This document shows positions 33,801 to 48,163 of a stretch of DNA of 64,000 bases, one piece after another. The stretch lies in contig NMRA01000089.1 in NCBI GenBank assembly GCA_002633005.1, positions 855,895 through 919,894 of the forward strand, given 5' to 3'. Made by a program: the position numbers and the translations under genes. The notes beneath the pieces are model-generated. The model saw nothing but the letters and a program-made list of their open reading frames with translations. It was not told the DNA's origin and ran no database searches. This DNA comes from Phoronis australis. Taxonomy: Eukaryota; Phoronida; Phoronidae. The first letter of the stretch is position 1, and the number at the start of each line of letters is the position of its first letter.

Positions 33801-36800
33801 TGCACCTGCGAGTGTCCAGTCGTGTCGATTGCTTGTCACCACTGCCATCTTTCCCGCCCTTGGTGTATGTCTAGTTGCAAGATTCTCTTGCCTCGCATAA
33901 CTACTTAACTACATCTCTTCGTAGGCTGCCGTCTCTGAGGAGGAACATAAGGAGGTGCTGAAAGCGATTGACATGCTGGAGCGGCTGATCGAGTCGAGGC
34001 CCATCTGGTATCTGCCAAACGTGCGCCGGGCCACGGCCACTCAGCTGCTTAAGGACCAGGATGTTGGGGTAAATAGTGATGTGTATACATGTCGTTCACA
34101 CGTTGTTTAGTTGAGTGTGTATGTGTGTGTGACTTGTTAGGCAGGATTTTTGTATAGTTTTGAAACAGGAATACAAATAGATAAAACAACATTGTATCGG
34201 GACATATTGGGATTTGACCTGTGGAATTTGAGTTTCTCTGTGGTCTACATCGTGCGTAGAGCATAGCATGGGATTATTGAATGTCCATGAACTAAAGCTT
34301 CAAATGTTCAAGGCAGTTGGCGAATATGAAATGAGGTCTGACTGTGTACGCTCGATAAAAGCTATGCAATTGGTCTTTTTTACAGTATGTTTGTACTGGG
34401 GTCATGAACCAAGCACATACAAAAACTTTATAGACTAATATTCACGTCCAGTTGCGGAGAAAAACGTTGTAGTTATGCACGTTCTAGCAGTAGACATGAG
34501 GTTTGAGGAAAACAAAATTTGCATGTGTGGGTCTGTTTAGAGAAATTCCTCAATTCCTGGCAATCAGAAAACAACCTTTTGTTGTTGGAGTCTCTCATTT
34601 GCACTGTGGTACTAGGGTAATATAGTACGGTACTTAAGTTATAAATTCTGCACTGTGTGGTGGTGCACCTGGTGTCTGGTTGTCTGAGGTGATTGTGGTT
34701 TGTTTCAGGCTGCAATGATGACACAAAACCACTAGGTGTCATTGTGTAAATGTCAGTCTGGCCAGGCTTGAAATAACAAATGGCAGCAAGCCTCTTGTCT
34801 GGCTGTAAATGCTGATTTAAACTGTCAAATTCAATCAGGGATTAATTACTCTAAACCACCTTCCTGCGGCAGAATGGCTTTGACAGCGTCACTTAACTCT
34901 GGTGTCCCAAAATCAAAAGAAATTGTCTGAGGTCTGTAAAAAGTGTCTGGGATATAATGGAGTCCTTTTAATTTAGTTGTCAACTGTTGAAACCCAGGTG
35001 ATGGTGGAACTTCAGGCGAGGCCGTGTCTTCTTTTGATCTTTGTGGGGTGGTTGGGGGCCTGTTAATACGAGTATATTTTACAAGCACTATAGCAGGGTT
35101 AGGTTTTCCTGAGAAAAGCCTTCAGTTGAATTTATAGTTTGGGATTTTATTGGATAACACTGTATTAGATGGAGTGACATTGCTTCGTCATAAAAAGCCA
35201 TCAGGGACTCACATTCAACTGTTGCCTCACTTGTGCTAATATCAGTTTGTTTGTGTCTTAAACTCCATCCTTAGATAAACGTTACTTTATTTGACATTGC
35301 TTTTACAGAGTGGCTTGTCATGCAGAGTTTTATTTTCCAAACTGCATATCTTGACCAATCCTGATGCGATGTAACTATGTTGATCTTCCACTGAAACCCT
35401 GGATTCTCAAATGCAATTTTTGAATTACCTTAACCCCATTTTCCTTTGCAATTCTAAACCTCTTGATTATTTTTGCTTGGTTGCTCTGTTGGCCCAGCTG
35501 ACATTGTGAAGAGTAGGCGAACTAGATGATTTGATTGTATCCAACAATAACATACTGGCTGTAAGATTTCTTTTAATGGTTCTCAAGACCATGCCTATCA
35601 CCCCCTGGAGGCTGTCTTTTCACCCAGGAAGCCCCAACTACTGGGCTTTACTTTGAAACATCAATTTTGTGATGAGTTTAGCCTTGAGGCATTTTCTGAA
35701 ATTCCCTCCTGGTGAGACTCCAAGTGTGCAGATAAACTGTGTGTCAGTTGTGGAGAAGATATAATATTGATTGCCATGCATTGGTACAAGAATACTAGTC
35801 TTCACCCAGTCCCCCAGTTAGGACCCCACAACAACACGACTTAATGCACTTCAACCGATCTTGATTCATTTAATTATTACAGGAATCACATGACTCTTTA
35901 ATTAGACTCTAAATTAACGTGGTATATGCAATGGGATTGCTCAGCTCAGTATCTGTATATCACTGAAGTTACATGACTCTTAATTTGAATCTGCGGAAAA
36001 GTCTGAGTAAGACCTGCAACACAGATATCCTTTTCTTTGAAAAACTTTTGCTTTTGGCTTGAAAGTTCAAAAATCCTTTGAAAATCTTTATTCGGGTATA
36101 ATGTCTGAAACCGTCGTTTATGTAGAACCCATTTTTTTTGGAATGGGGGACCGTGTGCTTAGATGGCTGGTGTTGTACTATTAGGCTAGAATACTTTCGT
36201 GTCTAGGGTTTTCGAATCTGGGCAATACCTATGGGTTGTTTAATTATGTAGACCTACCTTTCAGGGTTTTGGATGACATGTTTTGCAACAAATCCCTCCG
36301 AGAGTGTCGTCGTGTTCTCCAAATGCATATTTTATGAATGTATGTGGTGTCTGAATTTTTTTCGAGATATATCCGCGATGCTATCTCTAGCCATAAAGGT
36401 AGGATAGTAGAAAAAAATTGTATATCATGGCATAGGGTGAAAAATAGTGCAGATTAATTCGTACTTTTTAGATTTCTGTTCTCTTGCTGATCTACATTCA
36501 TGCTGTAGACTAGTAGAATACCAGCACTGCTTCCTGGTTTCATAAGGCAAATGTCTGGCAGGAATTCCGCACAGTTAGGTAATGACAACAGGGCTGAACA
36601 ATTGGTTTCAATAACATCACTTGGCCTGCAGCAAGCACCCTGTCTGGGCACATACTTTATTTCACATTTACAAGGTAGCTAATTTGAAGTGAATGATTTG
36701 TATTAAGTCAGCGCTATTTTCAGACAGCATTGTGTTGCGTTTTTTTACTTGTGAAAGGCGGTGTTTAATATATTGGTTTATCCTTGCATTCCATTCTGCT

Positions 36801-39800
36801 TAACTGCTTGTAAAGTCTTTTTTGTGCACCCTCGTGTGTAAGTAGTCTACCGCTTTCATCTCTCTGTCTCCTAGTCCCAGCATTCTTTTCGAAAAAAATA
36901 TTGTGCGCTTTGCTATTTTGAAATCAGTTGCCAAAAATATTTAGGTCTTTTTGGAGTGAATATAGGCATCAAGTCTGTTTACTGCTTCAGTCTTGTTTTT
37001 TTTTTGCTTTACGTGTTTAATTGTTCACAATTGCTCCTGCCACGTGCCGCTATCGTTCAAGTTACACTTTTTTTAGATGGGACCACTAAGGTCCCTCAAA
37101 AATCAATTTCCCTTGTTTTAAGTGTATTTTGTGCTCAGTTGTTTTTGAGTTTTGTGTCATAAACTGCGAGAAAAGGTTAAAATATTTCACCGATGTTTTA
37201 CTGTTTACAGGTTTCAATTGTACAAAGCTGTTATAGTTTACATGAATTTGGCAACGTTCTGTGTGTGTGTCTGTGTTTGACAAAACAATCTGATGTACAC
37301 AGCCCTATAAAGAGCTAAAACTCTTGATTCTTAACAGAACTAATATTGTCTGATATACCAGCCAGGGTTCAGCCACAAAAATGTCCGCTATTCTAGGCTA
37401 GTTTCAGATGGATTTACTTTAAAAATTAACTCCTGGCAGCCTGCATATCATGTGCGCGGAATGTGAGTGAACCCACCTTCAAAAGTGTTTTTAGATCATG
37501 ATTGTAAAAAAGTGCTCTTAAAACCATGATTTCTTATTACACGGTTGCTATACTGTGTGTGAACTGAGCATCAAAAAGCATTACAACTGTGAGGTTCAGC
37601 TAGATTATGTAAGTGGGTACCTAAAGTAGCACAAGTGTCTTGCTCAACAGAGTCAATAGTGTTGTGAAATTTGAGGATCTTAACACTTGCTACAGTCACA
37701 CCATGTTTACAATAAGCCATGATTTGTTTTCATTGAAACTTGACATGGGGCATGAGAGGATTATTTGTAATGTATACATCACTATATTTACGCAATAGTG
37801 CAGAGCAGCTTAACAGGAACACTGAGATGAGGCCAGCAGCCTACAGCCAGCAATGTATATAGCATTAGTGGCAATTGCTCTCTCATTCAATTACTTGGTT
37901 TCAACAATTGTGGCTGTACCAATAAATAAAAGTGGGATATTTCTGAAGGAAGGGGGGAGAAATTCAACTTGCTTGTTGTGTTGGCAGTAACTGCTTCTGT
38001 AGGTTGGCTGCCTGGTTTATATGAAAGTGAAAGCCAGCTTTCAGCAGCTAAGGCCAAAGAGGGGTTCTTCTTAACTAGTGTCCGAGGATTTTAGTTTCAT
38101 TTGAAACCATGATTCGGAAATGCTAAAAATGCTATGAACATTCAAATTGCTTATCAAACGAATGACAACAAATTTGTATGGTTAAAACTTGGGATGCGCA
38201 ATGATGATTTCAACAGTATAAAAAAGTAGTACGGTAATCATTTGCATTACATTTGCACGTGTTAATAAGTCGAGTCAATGTGTCGTTGTAGATGTTCATG
38301 GTTCGCAAGTCTAGTCAGCCCAGTACTATGGCATTGTCAGTGCGAGTGCCAGGTGACAGTGGAACCCCTGTGGAGCATTACCTCATCGAGACCCCAGAGG
38401 ATGGCTACGTCAGACTCGATGGATCAAGTCATGTGTTTCCCTACCTACCGCTGTTGATCGCGCACTACTGCCAATACCTGTGAGTAAACGCCTCTTGGTG
38501 GCGTTGGCTTAGGCAATGTGGATAAAACAATTATGCTGTTGTACTTTTTCAGCTGCTTCTTAATGCATGCGTGAAAATGACGATTTCTTCGATCAGACAT
38601 TAAGATAATCACTTTTTTGTTAAAGTTAACATGAAAATCTGTGCTAAAATTAGTAAGGTGATCTTGACGTGCACGGGGCTGGTCTTCTGCAATTTATTTG
38701 TTACACCACTTGTAGCCCTCCTGGAAAGGTTGATGTAAATCACTTAAATGATGTCCCTCCACCTGACCTTTAGAAGTTTCACAACTAAAGGCATGAGCCT
38801 GAGGTTTGAAGGGCTTACATGTCTTGATCAAAACAACAGTTGCCTTTTTCTCTGTTGATGTCTTCTTTGACTTGACCAACAGTCCTCTCAACCTTCTAAA
38901 TTCTTGATAGTGATTGATTTGTGTCAGCCTTGACCATTTTTCTTGTAGATAATTGACTGAATTTTTTTCTTGATTAAAGGGATGTCAGTGTAGGTCATTG
39001 TATACACTGGTGCCCTTTGCCTTGTAGCGGATTGCTATTGAAGCAGCTTTCGACTTACAAAAGTTTTTCTTTTTGGTTCTTTCGGAGCTGTGTAACTTTG
39101 GCGTAATGGTTTCAAGTTTCAGAAGCTTTCCATTCCAATTGGAGCTGGTAGTACAGTAAACACTTTCCAGTTTGGGACAGTACGTAAAATTCGGGACTTG
39201 GAAATCTACGCCGAAATTTATTTTATATTCTGAAGCTTGGGACGTGGGCAACGTGGCATTCTTTCAAAATATCATCTGACACTGCCTTTTGTATCAAAAG
39301 ACTTGGCAGTTAAAAACAGCTGCAAATGCAAGATTTTCATGCGTACCAATTGTGTGTAACGTGGAGTTGAATGATTGTTTATTGTAAACAATGAATATAG
39401 GACAGAAAGCATTGGCTATTTCTAAAATTTGGTGCAAGCTCCACAGAAATACGAGTCTAGGGTGGGGTGAGATCGAGTAATTTAAAAGTAACTTGGTATT
39501 TAGATTGTATATTCTGTTTTAAAATTAAATTGGTATCACTTTGATGCTAAGGTATTTTCAAGTGGTTTCCGACTTAGCTTGAAATTTCAAGTATTGAATT
39601 ACATATTCTGTTTTAGTTATAAATTGGTGTCTCTTCGATGAAGTTAAGGTGTTTTCAAATGGTTTGGAACCGAGGGTCATTGATGCCTGAAATCTTGTAG
39701 TTGTTAGATGTGACCAACAGGTGACGTTCAAGAGACCAGTAGGAAATGCTTTACCATTGCCTTTAATTATGTGGTTGTAAGAGACATTCAGTGTATCACT

Positions 39801-42800
39801 TAGGCAACAGATTTCATTGCATTGTTGGTTGTTGAATTCTGGCAGAACGTTAATGTAAAATAAATTTGTGGACCAATCCCTAACTGGAGAACATTCTCAT
39901 TTCTTATGGAGATAATCAAATCAAACCTTTTACCTCGTGAACTAACCACTTGCAATCTAAGCTACAAAAAATACGAGAACAAAGCCACACGACTTCCTCT
40001 GTCTGGTGGTGTTTGACCGATTGTTTTTGTTGATAATGTGATCAAGATAGATAAATACTATAACGGTTCTAACAGGTGGCTGACTGAATTGAGACCACTG
40101 TGATTAGGTCTTTACTTGGTCTTTGATAGATGTTGACCAGCCGATGGTTGGTCATCGAAAAGCTCACCAATTTAGCAAAATTGGCGTGAGGTAGTTGAAC
40201 ATCCGTCAGCATGGGTTTGTGATTCATGTGTTTTGCATAAATCTGAGGTGTGTCTGCATGGGTAGGTCATATGTAAGGAGTGCATTTAGGCAGTGTAGGA
40301 TTTGGAAATTGTGGGTGCGGTATTGGGTATGGTTCTCACTTAGATGGAGTGGCAGAGTTTGAAATTGGCGGGTGTTTTGAAAGTTTTGGGCCAGAATCGG
40401 CCGGGAGATTTGAACTACTTGGTTAGGTCAATCAGCATACTCTTCAGAATTGTGCAAGCAAGCAGCTAAAACTGTTGGCACAGAAATTTTTTGTTTGCGG
40501 TCAAAAGTTGACGAGACCACCATATCTGCTGTGCCATATTAGTGATGCATGTTTTGCTTATGGTGAGCAACAGTTGAAGATGAAGTTTGTTGTTAACACA
40601 ATGTATCCATAGTGCTAGTTTGTACTTCAGGAATGTGGGTTAACCACAAATCTGGGGACATTATGTCTACTGAAGAAACAAAAATGGCCACTGAATGCAC
40701 ACATCTGTTGGTCCATTGTATCATTGAATGGGTCTTCAGGGCTTGGCAAAGTTTTCCTTTGGTTACCTGCTTTTATTTGCTCCAGCTGTGACCCTGAAAT
40801 TCTCATGGCTTTACTTGCTGTATGCATGTAGATGCATTATAGCACTGGGGCAAGATTGAATGTGTTTTCTACTCCACTAGTCGTGCACAGGTCCTTAAGC
40901 AGGATATGGGAATTGCGGGAAGACAGAGAGGTGGGAGTTCTTTCCAGTTGTATTTTATGGAGATGTTTTACTGGTGTTGCGGCTGTGTTCTTTTCTGGAT
41001 CACTTTTCCTGTATGGTTTCTTTGCTTTATGTAGTTTACACTTGGTTGAAGATAGGGGAATTGCAACTATCTTATCTAGTGGTCACTCTGCATTCGTTGG
41101 ACTGACCATATGTTGAGTGCACTTGGTGATCAAGTCCCAAGTTCAGTTCCCTCCATTGTCTTCTCTGTTATCACCATCGCTCACATGCGTTATTGCAGGT
41201 GATTTGCACTATGCCGCTGGTCAGAGGGTGTTAAATATGTTTGTTATGGTCACTTGTCCTGACTATAGTTCCTGGAATAGTATTTCCATAATCAAAACAG
41301 CTGGTCATTGTGTTCTGTTACCCAACCTGCCCCAGTGACTGGCAGTGCATTGCCAGTGGTGTTGTAATCCACTGTAAGGTGTCTACAGTGGCCCTGAAGC
41401 CAGTTAGGTAATGGCATTAACAATTGGCCCAGAAGGCATACAATCGCCTCTTTGAGCTGCCACTGCTGCTGGCTAATATGTGAAAGATAGGTCGTTGGGT
41501 TCACTGGGTGCCTCGCGGCTGGACCGGTAACTGAGACGGCTGATCCAGGTGTAAGGTTGGCTCATGGTTTGGAGATATTGGACCAAGAGTAAGTGTTTTG
41601 AAGGTACTGCAGGTAATTTGAATTGCAAAAGTTTGTGTCCTGTGTCCAGGGTGGTGCTGTGTTGATTGGATAGGTCTGTGTATTCAGGTTCCCAAATCAC
41701 AGATGCTGTGTAGGACTTGTGTTTCCATCTCTGACAATTTGTGGATACTTTCATTCATGGCAGCTTAGGTTGCAAGAGGTGAAGTTGGTCCGTTCCCTGA
41801 AGACAGGCCCGTCAGTCACAGCTCCTGTAGCTGCTAGTAGATACCACTCTGTGTTTTATTGTTAATTTCACTGGTGTTTTCATTCTCCTTTCAGAGACGA
41901 GTTGCCATGCTGTCTGGTGCTGCCCCCTGTTGTGATGAATACACGTTCGCATCGTGAACTCACGTCGTTAGCTCTCCTCGGACAAGGTGAGTGGAACAGA
42001 AACTAATAGAGTACTTTCTCATCCTTTGAAATTAATACTGCCTAAAAATGAGACCATGTCTTGTGCTTAGGGATACTACTGTAATAGGTTATGGTATCAT
42101 AAGGCAAATTAAGTTGCGATAGGCTGTCCCGAGCATGGTTACTCATGACGGTTGAGAATTCTGAGCAAACAGCAAGTCTTTGTAGGGTGGAAGACATGCG
42201 ATTTCATGCCCGTCACATTAAAGCTGATGGCATTAAGATAAAGAGTTGCCTAACAAAACAAGGTGTTTGTTTTCACTTTTTGCAAGTCTGTAATAATGCT
42301 TTGTTTAGTTTTTAGTCCTTGAGAGATTGTATCGCGCCATCATTTTGCGTTGTGATGACCATGATCATATTGGTTTCTCTTTGATGTGTATTCCAGTTTT
42401 TGTACTGTTTATTACTGTTAAATTGGCCTGTTCTAGCTAAAACCAATTTTGTGCAAATAGGCGTTGTTAATTAGCCATTGATCATTTAAGGTGAAAGAAA
42501 TTATTTCCCTGGTATTTTTTCATAGAGGCTGTCCGTTTTTGTGTTGAGCTGTTGACAGCTCTTCCAGATGTGCAGTTACTGACCCTTGTATGCTTCTACT
42601 AAGAAATAATCACTTGCTACCATGATAGTTGATAGACAATGCCTGGCTTTGTTCAGGCCAATTTAGAGATGCCCATATTTTCTGGGTGATGGAATGGGGC
42701 AATGGGGTCTCTGTGTGGTGAATGGTAGTCGTGCAAATGCCTGGTGTACTTTAAGATGTTTTTAGAAAACTACGTAGTTGCCAGTGTCGGTTTTCGCAAG

Positions 42801-45800
42801 GTGAATACATACTGCTGAGTTTGTTGTATTTATCAGATGTCCTGTCTGTCTGTCTGCCTGCTTGACTGTCTGCCTGTCTGCCTGCCCTCCTTTGCTTTCA
42901 GTTGCAATGTGTTTTGTTGAAAAATCATAACCATGGTTCATTGTCAAAGAAGTGCCTCCTGAGTTAACAAGATTTTTTGTATTTAGTGTACGTTATCAGG
43001 CAAATAAATAATTGGGCCCTTGTGGAAACCAGTATCTTACACTGACAAGATTACACTCCATTAAATATTACATTTGAAAAATTTAGAGATTAAATTTTTG
43101 TGTCTTAGGCATACATTAGATTTGCAAGTCTGCTGGTGTGAACTCGAAAAATGTTGGAATAACTGGGAAAATGTTGGAATAACTGAGTGTACGCTGAGCA
43201 CTTTATTCGGATTTGATTCTGTATTGAGTCGTACCATTTATTTCATTTTCTTTTTGTTATCGGATTTCAAATTCTATCGTGAACATACTGTGAACAGCCT
43301 TAAGCTCAATTTCGGCTGATTTGCTAAACACTCCCCCGTTAAAACAATATAAAAAATCTACTAGTCCATTATGTCAACCATCTGTTTTGTCTGTGCGGCT
43401 AATAAGTCGCACATTTATGATCAAATGACCGTCTGAGAAAAAGGGCTGGTCTCAAAACTTGTTAATCGCTGTTAGCTGGCAGATGTTGGGAAGCCTAGTT
43501 AGTCGAGCCACTCTAGTTGAACAAGCGGATTACGGTATGTTTTGGTAAAATAAGTTTGAAGACAATTTTTTATCAATTGTTGGGGCTAATGAATGATGTT
43601 AGCATTCTTGAATTTGGGATATGGTTGTGTTTTGTTTATATTATGTTGGTTGTGAAATTTATTAGAGATTTTGAAGTAATCTGCTAATTATTTATTATAC
43701 CATTTATTATACTGTTGTGGAGGTTTTGACAACATTTTAGGGTATGTTTTGTTACTTTTGTTGACATGTTGGTGTTGTCGTTTAGTCACTGGTCGAATGC
43801 ATATTTGTTTGTACTAGAATGGTCGAATTAACCTTGATTTGATTCTAGAAAACGGCATTGAAAGAGTGATAAAATATTGAAATGGCTGAAAAGGACTTTT
43901 GATTTTAAGTTTGACTAATTAAATTTCAACTAATAAACTTTAGGAGGCTAAGCCAGACATCCTCAAATGATGAACAATTAAAAATAATAAGCACTGAGGA
44001 AGTGAAATTTCTTAATTTTTCTGAATTTTGGCATGTTTGAAGTGTTTGCGCGTGCATGCCTGTGTTCTTACCTGTCTACAGTGTGCCTGGCTGTGTACTT
44101 ACCTGTCTGCAGTATGCCTGGTTGTCATAACAGCTCCATACAATGGCGAGCACTGGGGCCTTATAATGGCCTGCCTTGTCCACAAGGTTATGTCCAGAAA
44201 TCAAAACATAAGAGGCCATACTTGTTGTTAAGTGCACCATTAAACACTGCTCAAGTGTCCTTCTCTTTCACCAGCTTGTCTGAAGAGCACTAATTTACAC
44301 ATTATATTGGTGTCTTGATCACCCTTTATGGTTGTGTGGCCCTGACTTGAATATACTGGGGATGTCTGCCTGCATCAAGACAGGTTGGATGACTCAACTG
44401 TGGTGGTCTTCTGTGCCCAGTGAAACAGTACCAAATAGGGAATGACTAAGTTCCCTAGATCTGCTGTGTACTTGTGTCATTCTATACTCACAAATATTAT
44501 CTTCTATCATTTTATCTCTATAAGCTATTCTATTGCTGATGACATTTTGTAATATTAAAGCTAAAATTTGAGCCCTTGTTATTTTAATGAAAATAAATGG
44601 ACTCAATCCAGGGGGCACTGCATGAAAAGTTCCCGACTGATTTTCAATAATATTGAGAATTTAACGCAGAGTTCACTCTTGATTTGTATCAAAATCAAAA
44701 ATTGACTTAGTAGCGCACAAGTAAAACATTAGAAGAAAGGACAATCAGTGGTTTCAAAAGTCCACAAATACACAGTAGATTTAAGTAATTTAGTGGAGTG
44801 CCTATTTGAGACTGTTTCACAGAACTGCAACTCACTGATGGACAGATGTTACTATTAGAACTTCTAACTTGGAAGTTTCTATGTACTACTCTGGTTTATA
44901 GTTTTTAATATTCATTAGGACTTGGTAATGGCTGAGCTTGCAGGTTTGTGCTGCTGGACGGATTATTGTTGGTGGGAATGGTAAGGTACCTGGCTGGCTC
45001 TGTTCTGAATTTATGCGGGATTGTTCTTGTTGAAGTAATCAAAAAGTTCTGGTGTTGAGGGAATTACCGAGCTGAAAAAAATTCTGGAGTTGTCGTGTTC
45101 ATGCTGCCGTGTATTTTTGAGAATAGTGGCTACCAGGCTAAAAATTGTGTAATGGACTGGAAGTTGGTGAATTCATTGGAGTGTATACTGTGTAATTATG
45201 CACTTCAACTGAGGTCAACATGTGGTGGTTTGCAGACCCCAAAATGTGGTGATGGCCCGGGAGCTGAGGTCATTATCACATTTTGGGGTCTGAAAATGAA
45301 TGTATTGACCTAAAGTGAAGGTCAAGATGATCATATATATATGCAATGGGGCTATTTTGGGCTTTTGATAGAATGTCACTCAGTTGGTCAATCATCTACC
45401 AATTTTAACTTAAAATGGGAGATTTTTATTAAGAAAAGTTCCTGACGTTTTAAGGAATGTAGAAGACCATTACCTGTTATATATTTGGGAAAGATACTGT
45501 TTTGCAATCACGCAATGGTCATTTAAATGTAAAACAGTAGACAAATATTTGGTTATATCAAAACATTTTGATCTGTGCCGGCACGCTCAAAGTGCACACA
45601 GGGAAGTCTGCACAAGTGACGGTGCTTTTAAATACACATCTTTTACACAATTGTGTGAGGGAACTGTGATGTCTTGATGGAGGTGTGCTTCTACCGAGGG
45701 CTTCATAAAAACAAACGTGATGCCAAAAACTGGATGCAGAAGTACTGGCTGAATTGACTTATAAAGAAGTTTTTTAGTTACTTGCTCGTGGTACACTGAT

Positions 45801-48122
45801 GAAGTTCTGGCGTGTAAGATCTGGAATTACAATGGGATCTCCAGTCATGGGAAAGTTTTTAAAAAGAATTAAAACGGTGTTACCATGGCAGGGGTTATTA
45901 ATGCCTTTCTCCTGCATCAGTCAATATAAACAATCATTGGATCAGAAATATTGACCGTTGTTGAATTTAACGCTTCATAATCTGTCCAAGTCATAATGTC
46001 TTTTGATATCAGTGTAATATGTTGGCCAATAACTTAAGCACTATCTGAAAGATGGTTAAATTGAGTAATTTGTGTTTCTATGTGTCTGCTAGTTGATGAA
46101 TTGAGGCGCGAGTGACAATCAATAATAGTGAAGCAATCTCCATGTTAATCAACAATTCATTAGTATCAAACTAGACTATATATTGTATTCAGACATAAAA
46201 GTATATGTGTATATTTTGTGAACTGTGTGTTAGTGAGAAGGAAATATGGCAGATGTTCTACAGACAAAGCGGCGACTAAATATAGCATTAAATTCTAGTC
46301 ATGAACGTTTCAGAGGCGACATTTTCTGCCAGAGGTGGAAATTTGGTTCTGAAAATGAGGGTTTTAAATATCTGACTAACTTGAGGTGTACTGTGCCGCG
46401 ACGGGCTGCAGGGCTAGCTGCATTAGTGCAAGGTTAAAAGTTCTATCAATAGAGATTGGTTAAAATATCGTCGACGTTCATATCAAGACCTTTAAATGTT
46501 ACATAGGTTCCCAAGTTTTTCCAGCTCTGTGTCCGTGCACAGTCAGTATAGTGAAGAACTTTCATGAGTTTGATGTACTAATGCAAGTTGTATTTTATGT
46601 CACGTTTCCATGACCTTTGCTTAGAGTGTCTGAATTTCCCAGGATTAATTTTCCTTGCTACACTCTCAACTGTTGGTTTTGGTATCGTTAGGTTCTCTTG
46701 CACTCTCGTTTTATGGCATGTACAGAATCTCTTCCTGCTGTTTTGCTGACTTTCACAATCATACAACAAAACGTAAAACTTACTGAAATCTGGGGTACAG
46801 TTGAAAATTTCATCCAATTTCCGTAGGTAACATTTAAAGCTGATTTGACTGTTGCTCAGTGTGTTTACATGGCCAGTATTGTTTAAATTCTTTAAAATGC
46901 TGCCAATCAAAGTTAACCTTTCATTCATTGCGTCACTACTGTTTCCTTATAGATATGTTGCGGTTTTGTTCTTGAAAAGCACTGATGCCCTGTTTCCTCT
47001 CCAAAAAGCTGTGGGGTATTGGTTGGAACACTGCCAATGTTATCATTTCATTCTAATTTGCATCACAGGTCCCCGAGAAACAGCTCTAATAGATACATCC
47101 TGTCATGTGCCTTGAGACGGGATGCGGAAGTTGTCATGGGAACTGACACTTGACTGCATGTTGTAGTGAAAATGAAATTTATTCGCTCTTTTTGTTTTCA
47201 AGTTATTGCAATTTGTCTCCTGTTTAGTACAGACAAGTGAAATTTCGTTTTCTCAAATTTCTCAATAGTAAAAAGTAAGCTTTTAGAAAATTATTAACTT
47301 GATCGTTTGTAGCAAGGTTGTCGGTCATTTATTGAAAATGACAGTTTTGGCAATTATTTTGTGTGCAAAGTAGCTGAAAACCTACTGTGCTTTCTCAAGT
47401 TTGATAGTTAAGAAGTAAAGGCACTTGAAAGATTGCAAACCACAAGCCTCTGTCAAGACGGCCCTAGTTTAATTATTCTACGGAATTGTTAGCGCAAAAA
47501 TGACGTGTGTGGAGGTTATTGTTCACAATTTCCAAAACCTCATTGTTTTGGTTCAACATGTTTGTGATGTTGAATCAATTTGTGTTTATTGTCTAGTTTA
47601 AAAGGGAGGTTAAATGATTATATGGTCTCAGGTATCATTTTCTAATTCTTGTTGATAGTCTGTGGCCCATGTCAGACCTCCCTTGAAAATTTCATAAAAA
47701 TTCATTATTTTGGGTAATGTTGTTAACAGGGAAACTAAGGGTAATGATGAACGGCTGCTTTCTGTCAAGGTCATGACCTCCAGGAAGATGGTTAAAAATG
47801 TACCAGAACACATTTTGAGTTACATAGCAGAGCTTGTGTTTTCTATTTTAAAGTTAACTAAAGTATACTGAATCAGTTAAGAGGTAATGGAGTGGTTTTG
47901 TGCCCCCTTAGAGGTAGTGTGTTCAATGTTCTGTAGCTCTCAGCAGGGTTTCTTCTCAGTTCTCCAATAATCCATTCTTCATTCTGATTGGTTACTGGTC
48001 TTATTGAAGGACAAAAATAGAACGCTACCAATTTGGCTGCTGGTCCAGTATTTCAAATGCAAGTAACGTAGGCATCATATAAACACTGGAAATAGTAAAA
48101 TTACTTTTTCCATTACATATTG

Positions 48123-48163
<41 letters not shown>

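Noticed and set aside
46578-46928. 116-codon - strand open frame in intron 6
   Set aside because: No domain and no splice context; probably chance.
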